A stretch of DNA of 64,000 bases, from positions 4,282,001 to 4,346,000 of the forward strand of contig JAYJMM010000120.1 of NCBI GenBank assembly GCA_037349105.1, written 5' to 3'. The stretch's first letter is position 1. Every line of letters begins with the position of its first letter. The stretch is from Limnomonas spitsbergensis (Eukaryota; Chlorophyta; Chlorophyceae; Chlamydomonadales). This document shows positions 12,086-24,600 of this stretch, piece by piece. The notes beneath the pieces were generated by a model. That model was not told the DNA's origin. It saw only the letters and a list, made by a program, of their open reading frames with translations, and made no database searches. Made by a program: the position numbers and the translations under genes.

Positions 12086-15000
12086 ATGGAAGATGGGCAC
12101 CACAAGAGGCTGGAGGCGATGATCAGAGCTCATGAGGTCAGTTCAATTTTGAACAAGTGTGGGTCAGGAGAGTTTTAACCTCTGATGCAAGGGGAATGCC
12201 ATGTGTCCTGTTATATGATGGTTTTGGGTTTCAGGGTCAAAACCCTAAACCATAAGCCCATAACCATAAACCCTGACCCTTTACACCTCTGATGCAGGGG
12301 GAATGCCATGTGTCATGCTACATTCTGGAGATAAGCCACACAGAATGCAAGCTACAATGCTGCATTAGCTTGTCCAAGCTATACTACCGCATTATATTGA
12401 ATTACTGTATGATTTTCATGGCTACTGCTGTGCTCATCAGGTCGGAGGACAGGCCAGCGTGTCACCCAATGCAATGCCGCCACCTTCAGCACTGAGCTAC
12501 AACTTCTACAGCAGATGCTGCTGCCTCATGTACAGGTGGGTGACAGACAGTTGCATCCCACCGGAGTAGCATGTTCAAAAATGTGAACCAAGGACCTATT
12601 TCAGGAGTGTGTCCTTCGCAGGCTGTCAGGATGATTGCAGCCGGTTGCCCCTCTCCATAGAGAAGCCCCCCCCCCCCCCTCTACGGCAACAATCATTTGT
12701 TCAAGACCCAGCCCACCTAGATATTCCTCACTGATAGCCACTGCAATTCTCACGTCGGAGATGGCCGTTCTCACCTTGCTCCAGCAAGATCCACAGCGTC
12801 TCGTTACCCCTGCTCTGCCTTGTTGTTGGGGCAGTCTTAACGCGACAGCTGCGCTACTGCCCCCATGCCTTGGGCAACCTGCGACTGAAATTTCTCCTGT
12901 GCCGCCCGTGCCTGTCAGGGGCCTGACCGTCTGGTCAGGCCTGCCCGCGGAGCATACGCGGCTGACGTGGCAGCTCTGCTGGACCCTCGGGGCCCACGGG
13001 CAGGCCCACGCCCTGCCCTGCCAGGTCACCATGCACCGAGCGTTCCCGACGCTACCCAGGCGCAACGCGGCGGCTGTGGACCCTGACTCTTCTGACGACG
13101 AGGACGGGGACGGCGCTGGGGTCGGGGACGGAGGCATGGGGCAGGCCCGTCCCAGCTCCCTGCTCATACTAGTTTCTGCGTGCCACATGGTGCTGGCGGT
13201 GATGCTCACTGCTTACGATGAAGATATCGAGGAGCTGGCAGGTGTGTGGTGCCAGGGTTTATAGGGATGTGAAGGTGTGGAGCCAGGGTTCAGGGTTGAG
13301 AAGGAGCGTGGTAACAGGTTTTAGGGGCAAGAAGGTGCGTAGTGACAGGGTCTAGGGACAAGAAGGTGCGTGGTGACAGGGTCTAGGGACAAGAAGGTGC
13401 GTAGTGACAGGGTCTAGGGACAAGAAGGTGCGTGTTGACAGGGTCTAGGGACAAGAAGGTGCGTAGTGACAGGGTCTAGGGACAAGAAGGTGCGTGGTGA
13501 CAGGGTCTAGGTACAAGAAGGTGCGTGGTGACAGGGTATAGGGACAAGAAGGTGCGTGGTGACAGGGTATAGGGACAAGAAGGTGCGTGGTGACAGGGTC
13601 TAGGGACAAGAAGGTGCGTGGTGACAGGGTCTAGGTACAAGAAGGTGCGTGGTGACAGGGTCTAGGGACAAGAAGGTGCGTGGTGACAGGGTATAGGGAC
13701 AAGAAGGTGCGTGGTGACAGGGTCTAGGGACAAGAAGGTGCGTGGTGACAGGGTCTAGGGACAAGAAGGTGCGTGGTGACAGGGTCTAGGGACAAGAAGG
13801 TGCGTGGTGACAGGGTATAGGGACAAGAAGGTGCGTGGTGACAGGGTCTAGGGACAAGAAGGTGCGTGGTGACAGGGTCTAGGTACAAGAAGGTGCGTGG
13901 TGACAGGGTCTAGGGACAAGAAGGTGCGTGGTGACAGGGTATAGGGACAAGAAGGTGCGTGGTGACAGGGTCTAGGTACAAGAAGGTGCGTGGTGACAGG
14001 GTATAGGGACAAGAAGGTGCGTGGTGACAGGGTCTAGGGACAAGAAGGTGCGTGGTGGCAGGGTCTAGGTACAAGAAGGTGCGTGGTGACAGGGTCTAGG
14101 GACAAGAAGGTGCGTGGTGACAGGGTCTAGGTACAAGAAGGTGCGTGGTGACAGGGTATAGGGACAAGAAGGTGCGTGGTGACAGGGTCTAGGGACAAGA
14201 AGGTGCGTGGTGACAGGGTCTAGGTACAAGAAGGTGCGTGGTGACAGGGTCTAGGTACAAGAAGGTGCGTGGTGACAGGGTATAGGGACAAGAAAGTGCG
14301 TGGTGACAGGGTCTAGGGACAAGAAGGTGCGTGGTGACAGGGTCTAGGGACAAGAAAGTGCGTGGTGACAGGGCTAGGGACAAGAAGGTGCGTGGTGACA
14401 GGGTCTAGGGACAAGAAGGTGCGTGGTGACAGGGCTAGGGACAAGAAGGTGCGTGATGACAGGGTCTAGGGACAAGAAGGTGCGTGGTGACAGGGTCTAG
14501 GGACAAGAAGGTGCGTGGTGACAGGGTCTAGGGACAAGAAGGTGCGTGGTGACAGGGTCTAGGGACAAGAAGGTGCGTGGTGACAGGGTCTAGGGACAAG
14601 AAGGTGCGTGGTGACAGGGTCTAGGGACAAGAAGGTGCGTGTTGACAGGGTCTAGGGACAAGAAGGTGCGTAGTGACAGGGTCTAGGGACAAGAAGGTGC
14701 GTGGTGACAGGGTCTAGGGACAAGAAGGTGCGTGGTGGCAGGGTCTAGGAACAAGAAGGTGCGTGGTGACAGGGTCTAGGGACAAGAAGGTGCGTGGTGA
14801 CAGGGTTTAGGGACAAGAAGGTGCGTGGTGACAGGGTCTAGGGACAAGAAGGTGCGTGGTGACAGGGTCTAGGGACAAGAAGGTGCGTGGGTGTCAGGGT
14901 TCTATCGACTGGCAAGTTGTACTGTGTCAAATGGTGGGGGATAAGCTCTGACGACTTGCAAATGGTTGGAACGCTTGTTTTGTTAGGCCTGCATACCCTG

Positions 15001-16295
15001 CTGCCAGCCTTAGATCCCGGCATAGTTCTGTAGTATGTTTTACAAGTGCATGAGTTCGTGGCGTTTGTCTTTATGTCTCCTGCATGCTTTTGTGGTGCCC
15101 TGCCCTTTCGAAAAAGGCTATTGGGTGGATGTATTGATGCGACCCTATCACACATTCAGTCATTCACACAAGAATGTGACGCTCTGAGCACTGCGTTCCT
15201 GTGGTCTTTGCGGCTCGTGCGCTATAAGGCTGAGCATGGCATTTTCGTTCATAAAATCCAGCAATGATATGCTAACGGTTCAACAAATCGTTCACATACG
15301 TTTTGGATGCGCACACAAATGTACTGCTGAAGTGCTGATTACGGTATATCGCATCAGCTAATAATATGTTGATACAAGCTTCTTTCAATCTTGTGTCAAC
15401 AGTGCAGTTGTATTTTCCCGCAGGCCAGGTGGAGGCGCACACTGCCGTTGAGCTGATGGCTAAGCTACACAGCGGGTTCGGGTCGCACCTGGACCGTGCC
15501 ATAGACGCCAACGAGCTGCTGGCCTGCATGGCCAGGCCGGTCCATGCAGATGTTGCCGGAGCGCCTGCGCCGGGCAGCACCCATGCGAATAGCCCTGCCG
15601 GCAGTCCCAGCAATGCGGCGGCGCGCTCGTACCACGCCCGGGCGCGGGGCGGGAAGTCCCCGGCCGGCGGCGGCAGCAATTTGTTCATGCGGATCGTGTC
15701 TCGCTCCATTTCTCGCAGAGGGGCCGCCGGGGCTCAGATGGAGCATCAGGGGGGCCACGGCTCCAGCAGTCTGTCCTCAACGCGGGAGACACTCGGCTTT
15801 GCGGGCGGCTCGCTGCCATCGTCTCCCTACACCCGTAATATACCCCGCACTACAAACTCGGCCTTGCCCCTCTCCCTGCCGGCATCGCCCAGCGGCCAGG
15901 AAGGCCAGCCACGGGAAGCCTCGCCCTCCTCGAAATATCCCAGGTCCGGTCGGCCGCGGATCCGAACGAGCCACATGTTTGTCCCAGTCGAGGCCACAAT
16001 ATCGGAGAACACGCCTCCGGAACCCAATGGCGCAGCCAGTTCGTCGCCGGCGTCGACGCGCGCGAGCCCTTCGCCATCCACCCGGGCCGGTGGTAAGCGC
16101 ACGCCCTCGCCTACCAGCTGGATGGACCGCTTGATGGGGTCCTTCTCGAGGCAGGGCAGTCCCAGCGAGGAACGTGCGGGCGCAGAGCGGCGGCGCAACG
16201 GCCGAGTCGCTACTCACGCGGTCATTGACTTCGATGCCGAAGCAGGCCGCATCACGACCTCAGGTCAAAATGGGATGCATTCTCGATCAGCCTGA
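12086..16295 (+). CDS. Unknown Ser/Pro-rich protein, joined exons
   Basis: A short exon (12086-12136) encodes MEDGHHKRLEAMIRAHE between a TGCAG acceptor and a GTCAGT donor. A second coding stretch is open from 12635 and ends at 13241 (donor GTGTGT). It includes an acidic patch, DPDSSDDEDGDGAG, and ends DEDIEELAG. Its last codon, split after one base, is completed exactly by the exon at 15424, which follows a pyrimidine tract and CAG and begins QVEAHTAVELMAKLHSGFG. That exon is long, with Ser/Pro/Arg-rich disordered sequence up to a stop at 16295 or an earlier donor. The 2.2-kb intron between them consists mostly of the 31-bp minisatellite. No known domain is recognised. This may continue the gene starting at 9434 and may extend to the exon at 18112. 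Confidence 0.42.
13290..14890. repeat. 31-bp minisatellite, about 51 copies
   Basis: Units of 31 bp contain agggtctagggacaagaagg and tgcgtggtgac. Starts at 14521 and 14552 fix the period. Sub-types (tata for tcta, gtaca for gggaca) recur in blocks, showing higher-order duplication. The array lies inside a probable intron (13242-15423). Confidence 0.96.
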
Positions 16296-16348
16296 TGCAG
16301 CATTGCTCTAGATGAATTTTCAAGGCGCGCAAGAGGCTGGGACCCTTT

Positions 16349-16440
16349 GTGTTAGAATATTGGTACGAGCTGCACTGCCACTGGGACATCTTGCGCAAGA
16401 TGTCCCAGTGGCAGTGCAGCTCGTACCAATATTCTAACAC
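16349..16440. repeat. Perfect 92-bp palindrome
   Basis: Bases 16349-16394 are the exact reverse complement of 16395-16440. The arms are 46 bp, with no loop and no mismatch, and the centre is ttgcgcaa. Pairing breaks at 16348/16441. It could extrude as a cruciform or, if transcribed, form a long hairpin. It lies just 3' of the Ser/Pro-rich exon. A foldback assembly artefact cannot be excluded. Confidence 0.95.
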
Positions 16441-18111
16441 TTTGTAATCCCCCGGAGAGCATCTGTGTGCTCATTGCCCTGCCTGTACCCTTGCCCACAG
16501 GCCCCCCCTCTGTATTCATGTCCACAGGCGACATTCCACACGCTGGTATGATCCCAGACGTATGGGCGACCATCTCGGTCTGTAGGAGCGTCTTCCAAAA
16601 CTGCAGCGTCGCGGTCTCGGCCCCACCCCGCCACTCCAGGTGCAGCTGATTTAGGCAGCGGCTAGGAAGACTCTGTCTGACTTGTAGATATGGCATCATG
16701 ACTACAAATCAGGCAATTCATAGACGTAATGGGATGGCGATGATGCCTTCATCTGTCGCTGACTGTCGGGAATGTGGAACTGACCAGTGTTGTACCACCA
16801 GGCAACGGGGCGCCATTGGCGACCGGTAGGGCGAGTATAAAGTAAGCTGTCTGCGATTCTGGCCTATCCACTGACGCTGTACCTCCCTGTCCACCCCAGC
16901 AAGGGCAGTGTCACCGTTTCTATAAGGGTTATAAGATGCTTCAGCTATACTTCAAGGAATTCTGCCAGCGGAGGGGACTATGCTGCTGGGGCCACCGGCT
17001 GTAGGCCGGTCATTGTTTCATTGTCATTTGTCCTCATCAGCCCTGTGGCCCCCGACCATTGACCTCCCGATGGTGATCCGGTGTGCACTGAATACACAGT
17101 GTTCAGAACTCTTCTAGCAGGCATCCCAACCCAAATGTTGAGGGGATCGAACCCGCCAAACGATCCTCTCTGGCTCTCTCTCCTCCTGTCTAGATAGCCG
17201 GGTGCCATGTTACTGCCCCCCTCACATGGGAGAGGTTGGCATGGCTGCACCATGGTCCAGGCTGTGCATGATTGCTGGGATTGTGCGCAGTCATTTCCTA
17301 CCAGCCCCACAAGGCCAAGCGTTCAGCAGGGCCCAGCGGGTATGTACCGTTCTGAACTCTTCTAGCAGGTTGACCTTGACCCCGCCCCCTCCCCCCCTAC
17401 GCCCCTCTTCCTGCACACTGGCTGTGCAGCAGCAGCCAAGTGCCCAGTTAGGACCCAACCTGGACCGTGCTATCATTGGCGGCCAAATCAAAAGGGTTGG
17501 CCACAAACGGGGTGTAGCGGCCGGAGCTTAGCTGAGTTGCAAAAAACGAAACATTGGGGGCAGGCTGTGTTTGACGACCTGGATTTGCTCCCCCTTTGTG
17601 CCCCTGCTCCTTTGAACTGGGCAGGCTGTGCATGACAATCCAACAGATTGAGCAGCTGGCGGCGACCCGCAGCCAGCGTGAGGGCGGGCAACGGCTGGGC
17701 AGTGCAGATGCGATGCCTTGGCAGTACCACCCGGAGGTTGCAGGGTTGTCGTCGACCCAGCAGATCACACGCAGGCTGGAATCCAGCAGAAGGTTGCTGG
17801 TGGGTGGGGGTGGGGAGGGAGGCACAGGGCCAGCAGTGGCGCTTTGTTCGCGTTCATGCGGGCAACAGCTGGGTTGCACAGCCTACCTGTTGCAACCCGC
17901 ACAGTATAGACGGCTTTTGAGACGACGTGAATACCACGTCTCGTAGCTGTTTCATCAGGTGCAGAAAGCACAGCGTTGTTTCCTGGTCTCTCGGGGGCAG
18001 GAATCATTATTGCTGATGAGCTTTCATCTGATGTTTTTTCTGGGTCTTTCGGGTTCAGGAATCATAGCTGATGGGCTTTCTTCTGATGTTCTTTTTCCAC
18101 ATCCATGCCAG
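16441..18111 (+). other. Possible intron sequence with weak exon candidates
   Basis: Plus-strand candidates are 16501-16649 (product containing DVWATISVCRSVF) and 17636-17807 (product containing IQQIEQLAATRSQREGG). Neither could be phased to neighbours. A composite SINE-like element occupies 17120-17350. Confidence 0.3.
17120..17350 (+). repeat. Composite SINE-like element
   Basis: It is homologous over most of its length, in reverse orientation, to 38166-37905. It shares gatcgaacccgcc, a gctgcaccatggtcc block and a tail resembling the LINE end (gttcagcagggcccagcg). The A-box-like head is diverged in this copy. Confidence 0.55.
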
Positions 18112-18363
18112 GGACCTTATGCACCGAGCTGGTACGTCACAGCGTGCAAACGGGTGGACAACCGGGAGGTCTTTGTCGTGCATTCCGACGACGTTGACGA
18201 GGCGGTCATCCTTCAGGGGGTCTTTAGCCCTCAGGCTCGGCAGACAAGCCTCAGCGGCCAGCAGACGATTATGCTGACAGCGCATGCGCAGCATCCACAG
18301 AGGCCCGCGCCGTCAACAGGGCCAAAGCCCAATGCTGCGAGACATTTGGTTCTGGGCTTTTAA
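18112..18363 (+). CDS. Probable last exon of an unknown (+) gene
   Basis: After a pyrimidine-rich tract and CCAG, a phase-0 frame encodes 83 residues and ends in TAA. It includes YAPSWYVTACKRVDNREVFV and HSDDVDEAVILQGVF, which look like ordered protein. It could be the 3' end of the gene with exons at 12-16 kb. No family is recognised. Confidence 0.38.
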   Translation, partial: GPYAPSWYVTACKRVDNREVFVVHSDDVDEAVILQGVFSPQARQTSLSGQQTIMLTAHAQHPQRPAPSTGPKPNAARHLVLGF

Positions 18364-18698
18364 GCTACCAATACTCGAGATCCAGATTTAAACGAATTAA
18401 AAAACATGTACAACTATATATGCGTATAAGGCTGGGCACAAACCTTGCTGCACAGGTCAACTCACTTCGAGTCATTTATTCCTAGACTGGCGGTCCAGTT
18501 TATCAAAACAAAATGCTAGAGTGCGTGCTGTGATAAAAGAGTTTCGTAGCACCAAGCAATCCATCATCCATCCATCATGCATTCATGCTGAATGGCACAT
18601 CAGCACCTTGAGGCCTACTGTACATATGTAAAGGCTTAAGGAGGAACCTTCAACGCAGCTCTGATTTTTCTTGAAGGCTGCAGAGATAGCGTAGACAT

Positions 18699-21600
18699 TC
18701 ATTGCACCAGAGCTGCCACCATCTGCTCTAGCTTCGTTTGATCTGCTGCAAAGCCATTGATGCCCTCCCTCAGCTTGTCTACCGCCATCTGCAACAGTCA
18801 GACAACCGCACACAATGTTCAGTGAACCTCGAAGCGGCGTGAGTCGTGCCAGCACCCGCCAGACTTCAGCTTCTTACAGTGCATGAGATCTGTCCACAAA
18901 TACCGTATCATGAAACTAACAGCAAACTACTTCCTACGACCCACCTGATCTACACCGTGGAGCTCGTTGAACTCCCTCTCGGTGATGCTGTGCAGCATGA
19001 TGTTGTCCTCACTGGGCCTGTAGAGCGAACATCCACCACGGGCAGATAAGCTGGGTGACCGCACAGGGGCTTTATCAGGGCCCAGAGGGGTTATGTCATT
19101 GGCAACATAGGCAGATAAGAGACAACAGTGGATACCGTGGGCTTATGAGAATATGGGTATCAGGCACTCCACACTTAGTATTGTACTAAGCCACACTTAT
19201 CATCCTTGGGCCTGCAAAGAGAAAATCCAACTAGAGCAGATGAACAGTGCTCACGAGTTGGGCGCCCAGTCGCAGGCCAAAGCAGCATGGCTGCCCTCAA
19301 ATGGGGACCGGCCACCAGTTGTAGGCCGGTCCAGGTTTGTTCCCAATCAGGCCTTCAGCGGCTGCGGGGCGGCTTGCTTGAGGTGGACTGGCAGCCGACA
19401 AAAGATACATTGGGCCCTCATACCTCAAGCGCTCATACCTCAGGCACTTATGCCTCAAGCACATGAATGCTGCTGCAAGCCTTCTGGACGTTCCTCTCAT
19501 GTCTTGAGGATTGAAATTACTCCGTTGTTGCATGCCTAGTGGTTGCTACTCACATGCCCGGGGCCAGGAGCCTTGGCAGTGGGTCGGAGCAAGCCTCCAG
19601 CTCGGCCAGCAATGCGGGGCTGACGGTGATCTTGTCACACCTGGGAAGCAGACAAGCAGTGCGCAATCCTTGTTGTGGAATGATTCAGCTACAATTCAGC
19701 TACATCATGTAAGGTGCTTCGGCTACAATTCAGCTACATCATGGCCTACGGCTGAGGGGGGGGGGGAAGTCTTGATGCAACAAGCCCTCAGCCACTACCG
19801 ACTGTAGACCGGTGAAGGTTTCGGGCACGTCCCTTAAGTGGTGGATGCCTGACGGACCCCCAGAGGTATCTGGCGCACACTAGAATAGACACTGGCAAGA
19901 AAGGTACAACGTTTTGCGCTGTTCAGCGTAACGTGATGCTGTGGTCCATCCTGGATTTAATATTTTCTCTAGAATCCAGAAGGACTCAAATTGTGTCATA
20001 TGGGCAGCTAGTCTCAATCAGGGGGCGGGAAGCCACAAGGGTTTGATCCAGGCCAAAACCAGGGTGCAGGAAAAAAATAATTGTGTTATGGGCAGCCAGT
20101 CTCAATCGTTTCGCACAGTAGGCACCTGCTCACAAATTCGAATATTTTTGCTTGACACTTTGACAGATTCACCGAACCTCTAGACTCACCCTGCAAGCTG
20201 CTGAATTTCGCCCAGGTTGCGGAAGCTGGCAGCCTGCCACAGGTGGTCTGGTGTGCACTAATAATATTATTAATATAAGCACTGGTTAATCACCCCCCCT
20301 CCTAGTCAAAACTGTTCTGCATCACTCACCCTGCAAGCTGCTGGATCTCGCCCAGATTGCGGAAGCTGGCGGCCATGATGACAGTCTTCAAGTTGTGTGC
20401 CTGCATTGGCAGGAACGTTGCATTCATCCATCAGTGTTGCTACAAATATTTGTGCATAGCTCAGCTACGTTTCAGCTACCTCCTGGCCTCCAACGGGAGG
20501 CCCCATGCGCGACCAGCCATGCTGCTTGGACCCACGGACCGTAGGCCAGTACAGGTTTGGACTAAATCAGGCGAGTGTCGGCAGCAGGATGGCCCACCGA
20601 GGATGGGCCGAAAGGAACACCCGTCAAAAAAACTCGGAAGCATGCAAGTTCCGTACATAATACTGTTACTCTTCTAAGAGCTACCGCTACTCTTCTAAGA
20701 GCTACCGCTACTCTTCTAAGAGCTACCGCTACTCTTCTAAGAGCTACCGCTACTCTTCTAAGAGCTACCGCTACTCTGCTAAGAGCTACCGCTACTCTGC
20801 TAAGAGCTACCGCTACTCTGCTAAGAGCTACCGCTACTTCTCTAAGAGCTACCGCTACTCTTCTAAGAGCTACCGCTATTCTTCTAAGAGCTACCGCTAC
20901 TCTACTAAGAGCTACCGCTACTTCTCTAAGAGCTACCGCTACTCTACTAAGAGCTACCGCTACTTCTCTAAGAGCTACCGCTACTCTTCTAAGAGCTACC
21001 GCTACTCTACTAAGAGCTACCGCTACTCTACTAAGAGCTAACGCTACTCTACTAAGAGCTATCGCTACTCTTTTAAGAGCTACAGCTACTCTTCTAAGAG
21101 CTACCGCTACTCTTCTAAGAGCTACCGCTACTCTTCTAAGAGCTACCGTTACTCTTCTAAGAGCTACCGCTCCTCTACTAAGAGCTACCGCTACTCTTCT
21201 AAGAGTTACCGCTACTCTTCTAAGAGCTACTGTTACTTTTCTAAGAGCTACTGTTACTCTTCTAAGACCTACCGGTAATTTATATGCTACACTGGTACAC
21301 CATGTTGAACACGACAAACGCTTCCTCATGGAACTGAGCTGCCCACCTTGAAGTATTTGTATATCCTCTGGACCGACTTCACACCCGGGTCCTGAAGGTG
21401 GTCAACGGGACAAGGTCAGGGGGGCACAACAGGAATGGGGAGAGAACACCAACAACATAATCTACATGGGTAGCATGCAAACAATGAAATAAATATACAT
21501 CCGACTCAGCACCCTTTTTGTCCTTGAACCAGGACTCCCCGTGTGCCGCAAGCCCTGCTGCCATACGCCGGTGAACGTTGCGTCCCGATTGGCCCGGCGC

Positions 21601-24600
21601 CCTCCTTTAAGGCTGGCATGGCGCGCACCCAATCCTACACACTGATGACCTGTGGGGGCTCTGATGCCCTTCCCTCCTTGTCTTCCAACCACTTCACCAA
21701 GGCACCTAGACGGTCTATTTAACCTCGCCTCAGCTACCACTCAGCTTCCACTCAACTACCACTCCGTCACACCACAACCAAAGGCTACGCGAGCCCAGTG
21801 CAGCAGGCCTTGCTGCTCAGGCCCCTGGCTTTAGGCCGGTCACGGTTGGGTCCTTATGGGCCCAGATACTTCCAATGGGCCCAGATACTCCCAATGGGCC
21901 TGAAGGTGGCCGCCCAGTGGCCTCCCAGAGGTGATCCGATGCACATTTAAGTAAATAAACTCTGGTGCATTGTGCGCACTCACCTCGTGGGGTGCAAACA
22001 CCCGTTTCTCCTTGTCCTTATACCAGTCCATGATGCGCCCGACAAACGGGGAGACGAGCGTGGCACCCACATCCGCGCAAGCGGCAGCCTGCAAATGAAA
22101 AAGGTGGAATGAAAGAACCTGTAGGCATGCGGCTGTATGCTCTAGTGCGTTTTCTTCCAACAGCATGTACCGGCTACGTCCCCGGCTCGAAAGCGGCGAC
22201 CTAGATCTCAAGAGGTGAAACACCGGTGAACAAAACAGATGTTGGCTCCATGCTGACTCACCAGAGCGGAGTAGACGAGCTGTGGCATCAAGCAGTTTTG
22301 AGCCCAGTTCCAGAGATTCAAGACTCATGGAACAACCAGATTCACACATTGGCGACACAACCAATTGGTTTAAGCCTCCTTCAGTGCTGCCTCGCCTGAG
22401 CCAGTTCAAAATCTAGGGCTTAGGTTTTAACTTCCCCACCTGAGCAAAGCTGAAGAGCAGCGTCATGTTACAGTTGATGCCCTGAGACTCCAGCTTCTGG
22501 CAGGCCTCGATGCCCTGCCATGTGGATGCCAGCTTGATGTACAGCCTGGACGGATCAATGCCCTTGGCGGCATACAGGTCCACCAGCTACAAAACGAAGA
22601 AAGGGGGAAGGAGGGGGGGGGGGCTGGTGAGGGAAAGGTGACATACCTCGTTGATTTGGGCGTCGCCGCATTGGCTTGAATAAGGGCACATCGCCGAATC
22701 ACTTTTTTTTTGTCTACGGTAATATGCAGTTATGCACCTCTTTTGGTGGCCTGCCCGGCAGCCACCACTGGGCCGATGGGGACCAAAACTTGACCCACCT
22801 ACAGCCGGTGGCCCACGCAGTGTGAAATGTTACCAAACCAGCCCAACATGAAGTGACGTTGGGCATTGACTCTATCCAGAGCACTAGGTTGTGTTTGAAT
22901 GGCAGCCTACCTAGTGCTACGGTCGAACAGGTGGCTTCCTTACTCCACGCCACAGGGCGTATCGCTGATTTATTTATCACCAGGAAGCACCGGCCATGGT
23001 ACATCATCAGGACACGCGGTGGAAGCACCCACCAGCAAGTCCCGGGGGACAAGCTATTCTCTCCTTTGAAACCTCACAGAACTTCCTGGAAAATGCGGGC
23101 AAACGCTCCCAGCATTTACTTTTTCGTGACTCAGCTACTGGCCAACTATACTGGGGCCTTCAACTGAGGTGCTTATTTGAGGCCAGCCATGCAGCTTGGG
23201 CCAGCAGCTGGTCCAGGTTGGGTCCAGGCTGGCGGCCGATTGGGGCTGCCTGCCCATGGTGGTGCCCATGGTGGCCTTATGGCCTAAAAAAGCACAAATC
23301 ACTACCGTAAACAATTCCTTCTGAAGATATGATTTGCCTTCCCTCGGGTATACAAAAATGATTTCTTTTAATGCTGCCCTCAGGGCAAACGGTCGGCAAA
23401 AACTCGTAGGAGGGAGATGTCAGTCTAAATTTTCGAGTAAATTTTCGAGTAAATTTTCGACTGAAAACTGGCGTCGACAATAGATAATTAGTAAATTCAT
23501 GGATCCATCAAAACCCCAAACAACGTTAATTACTATGGACTACTAATTATGAGACTACTAATTATGAGGGAAGGCATAGCAAATCTCTACTAAAGCGGAA
23601 ACGTGGAATACTTGCCCTTAAGGCCTTGTCGATGGTCTGAATCTTGTCGTACGAGAGATGTGCGTCCACCTGCACATAATTCAAGGTTTAGGGTTCAGGG
23701 TTCAAGGTTTAGGGTTCAGGGTTCAGGGTACATTTTATCCACCTGAACATGATTCAAGGTTCAGGGTTTAGGGTTCAGGGTACATTTCGTCCACCTGGAC
23801 ATGATTTAGGGTTTCAGGCTCAGGGTTAAGGGAACATTTCGTACACCTGTACTTGACTTAGGGTGAAGGATTGAAGGTACATGTCGTACAACTGTACATA
23901 GTTTAGGGTTGAGGGTTCTGGGTTCAGTGTCAAGGATTCATTTTGTCCTCCTGCACATGATTTAGGGAGGATCACAATATGTGGCCGAGAAGGGCAAGCG
24001 CATTGGGGCGGGGCAACCTCTGCAATCTGTCAATCAACAATGCTAATCTGCAATCTGTCAACCAACTATGCTTATCTGTAATCTGTCAAAAAACTATGCT
24101 AATCTGCAATCTATCAATCAACTACCGGTATGCTAATCATGCGAGGGTAGGTGCCAGCGCTTATAATTGGCGGCTTAGATTATATTCACTCGCAGGTCAG
24201 CGACCTGCCGGTCTCCGGCCAGAGGCCTCCATCATGCATGCCGCTTGGGCCACGGGCCATAGGCCATTCCGAGTTGGGTGATTGGGTTCCCATCATTTGT
24301 CCACTGCCGAGGGGCGACCCGCTCGAGGTAACACCTTTGAAGCAGAAACAAAAACACTAGCACACCCACTCCACTCTCCAACGTCAGATTTGGTGCTATG
24401 GCGCCTTCGAGTGTTTATTTCCCCGGCTACGAGGCCACCATCAGCAGGCCACCCCACGGCCGTCAGAGGCCCCATTGGGACCAAACCTGGACAGGCCCGC
24501 AGCCAGCGGCCCAAGCAGCAGGGCTGGTCACACCTGGAGCCTCTGGTGTGAAGCCGGGCTGTAGCTGATATGTAGCTGAATCACGAGAAAAAAAAAAGCA

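Noticed and set aside
7252..14890. CRISPR-like regular repeats
   Set aside because: Units are directly adjacent with no unique spacers and the genome is eukaryotic, so these are minisatellites.
15465..16217. Minus-strand Arg-rich frames opposite the Ser/Pro-rich exon
   Set aside because: High GC content keeps them open; they lack splice or start context and the plus exon has a phased junction.
20562..21351. Open frames of over 250 codons on both strands with seven-residue repeats
   Set aside because: They are produced by the stop-free 21-bp minisatellite inside a transaldolase intron, and both strands are open for the same reason.
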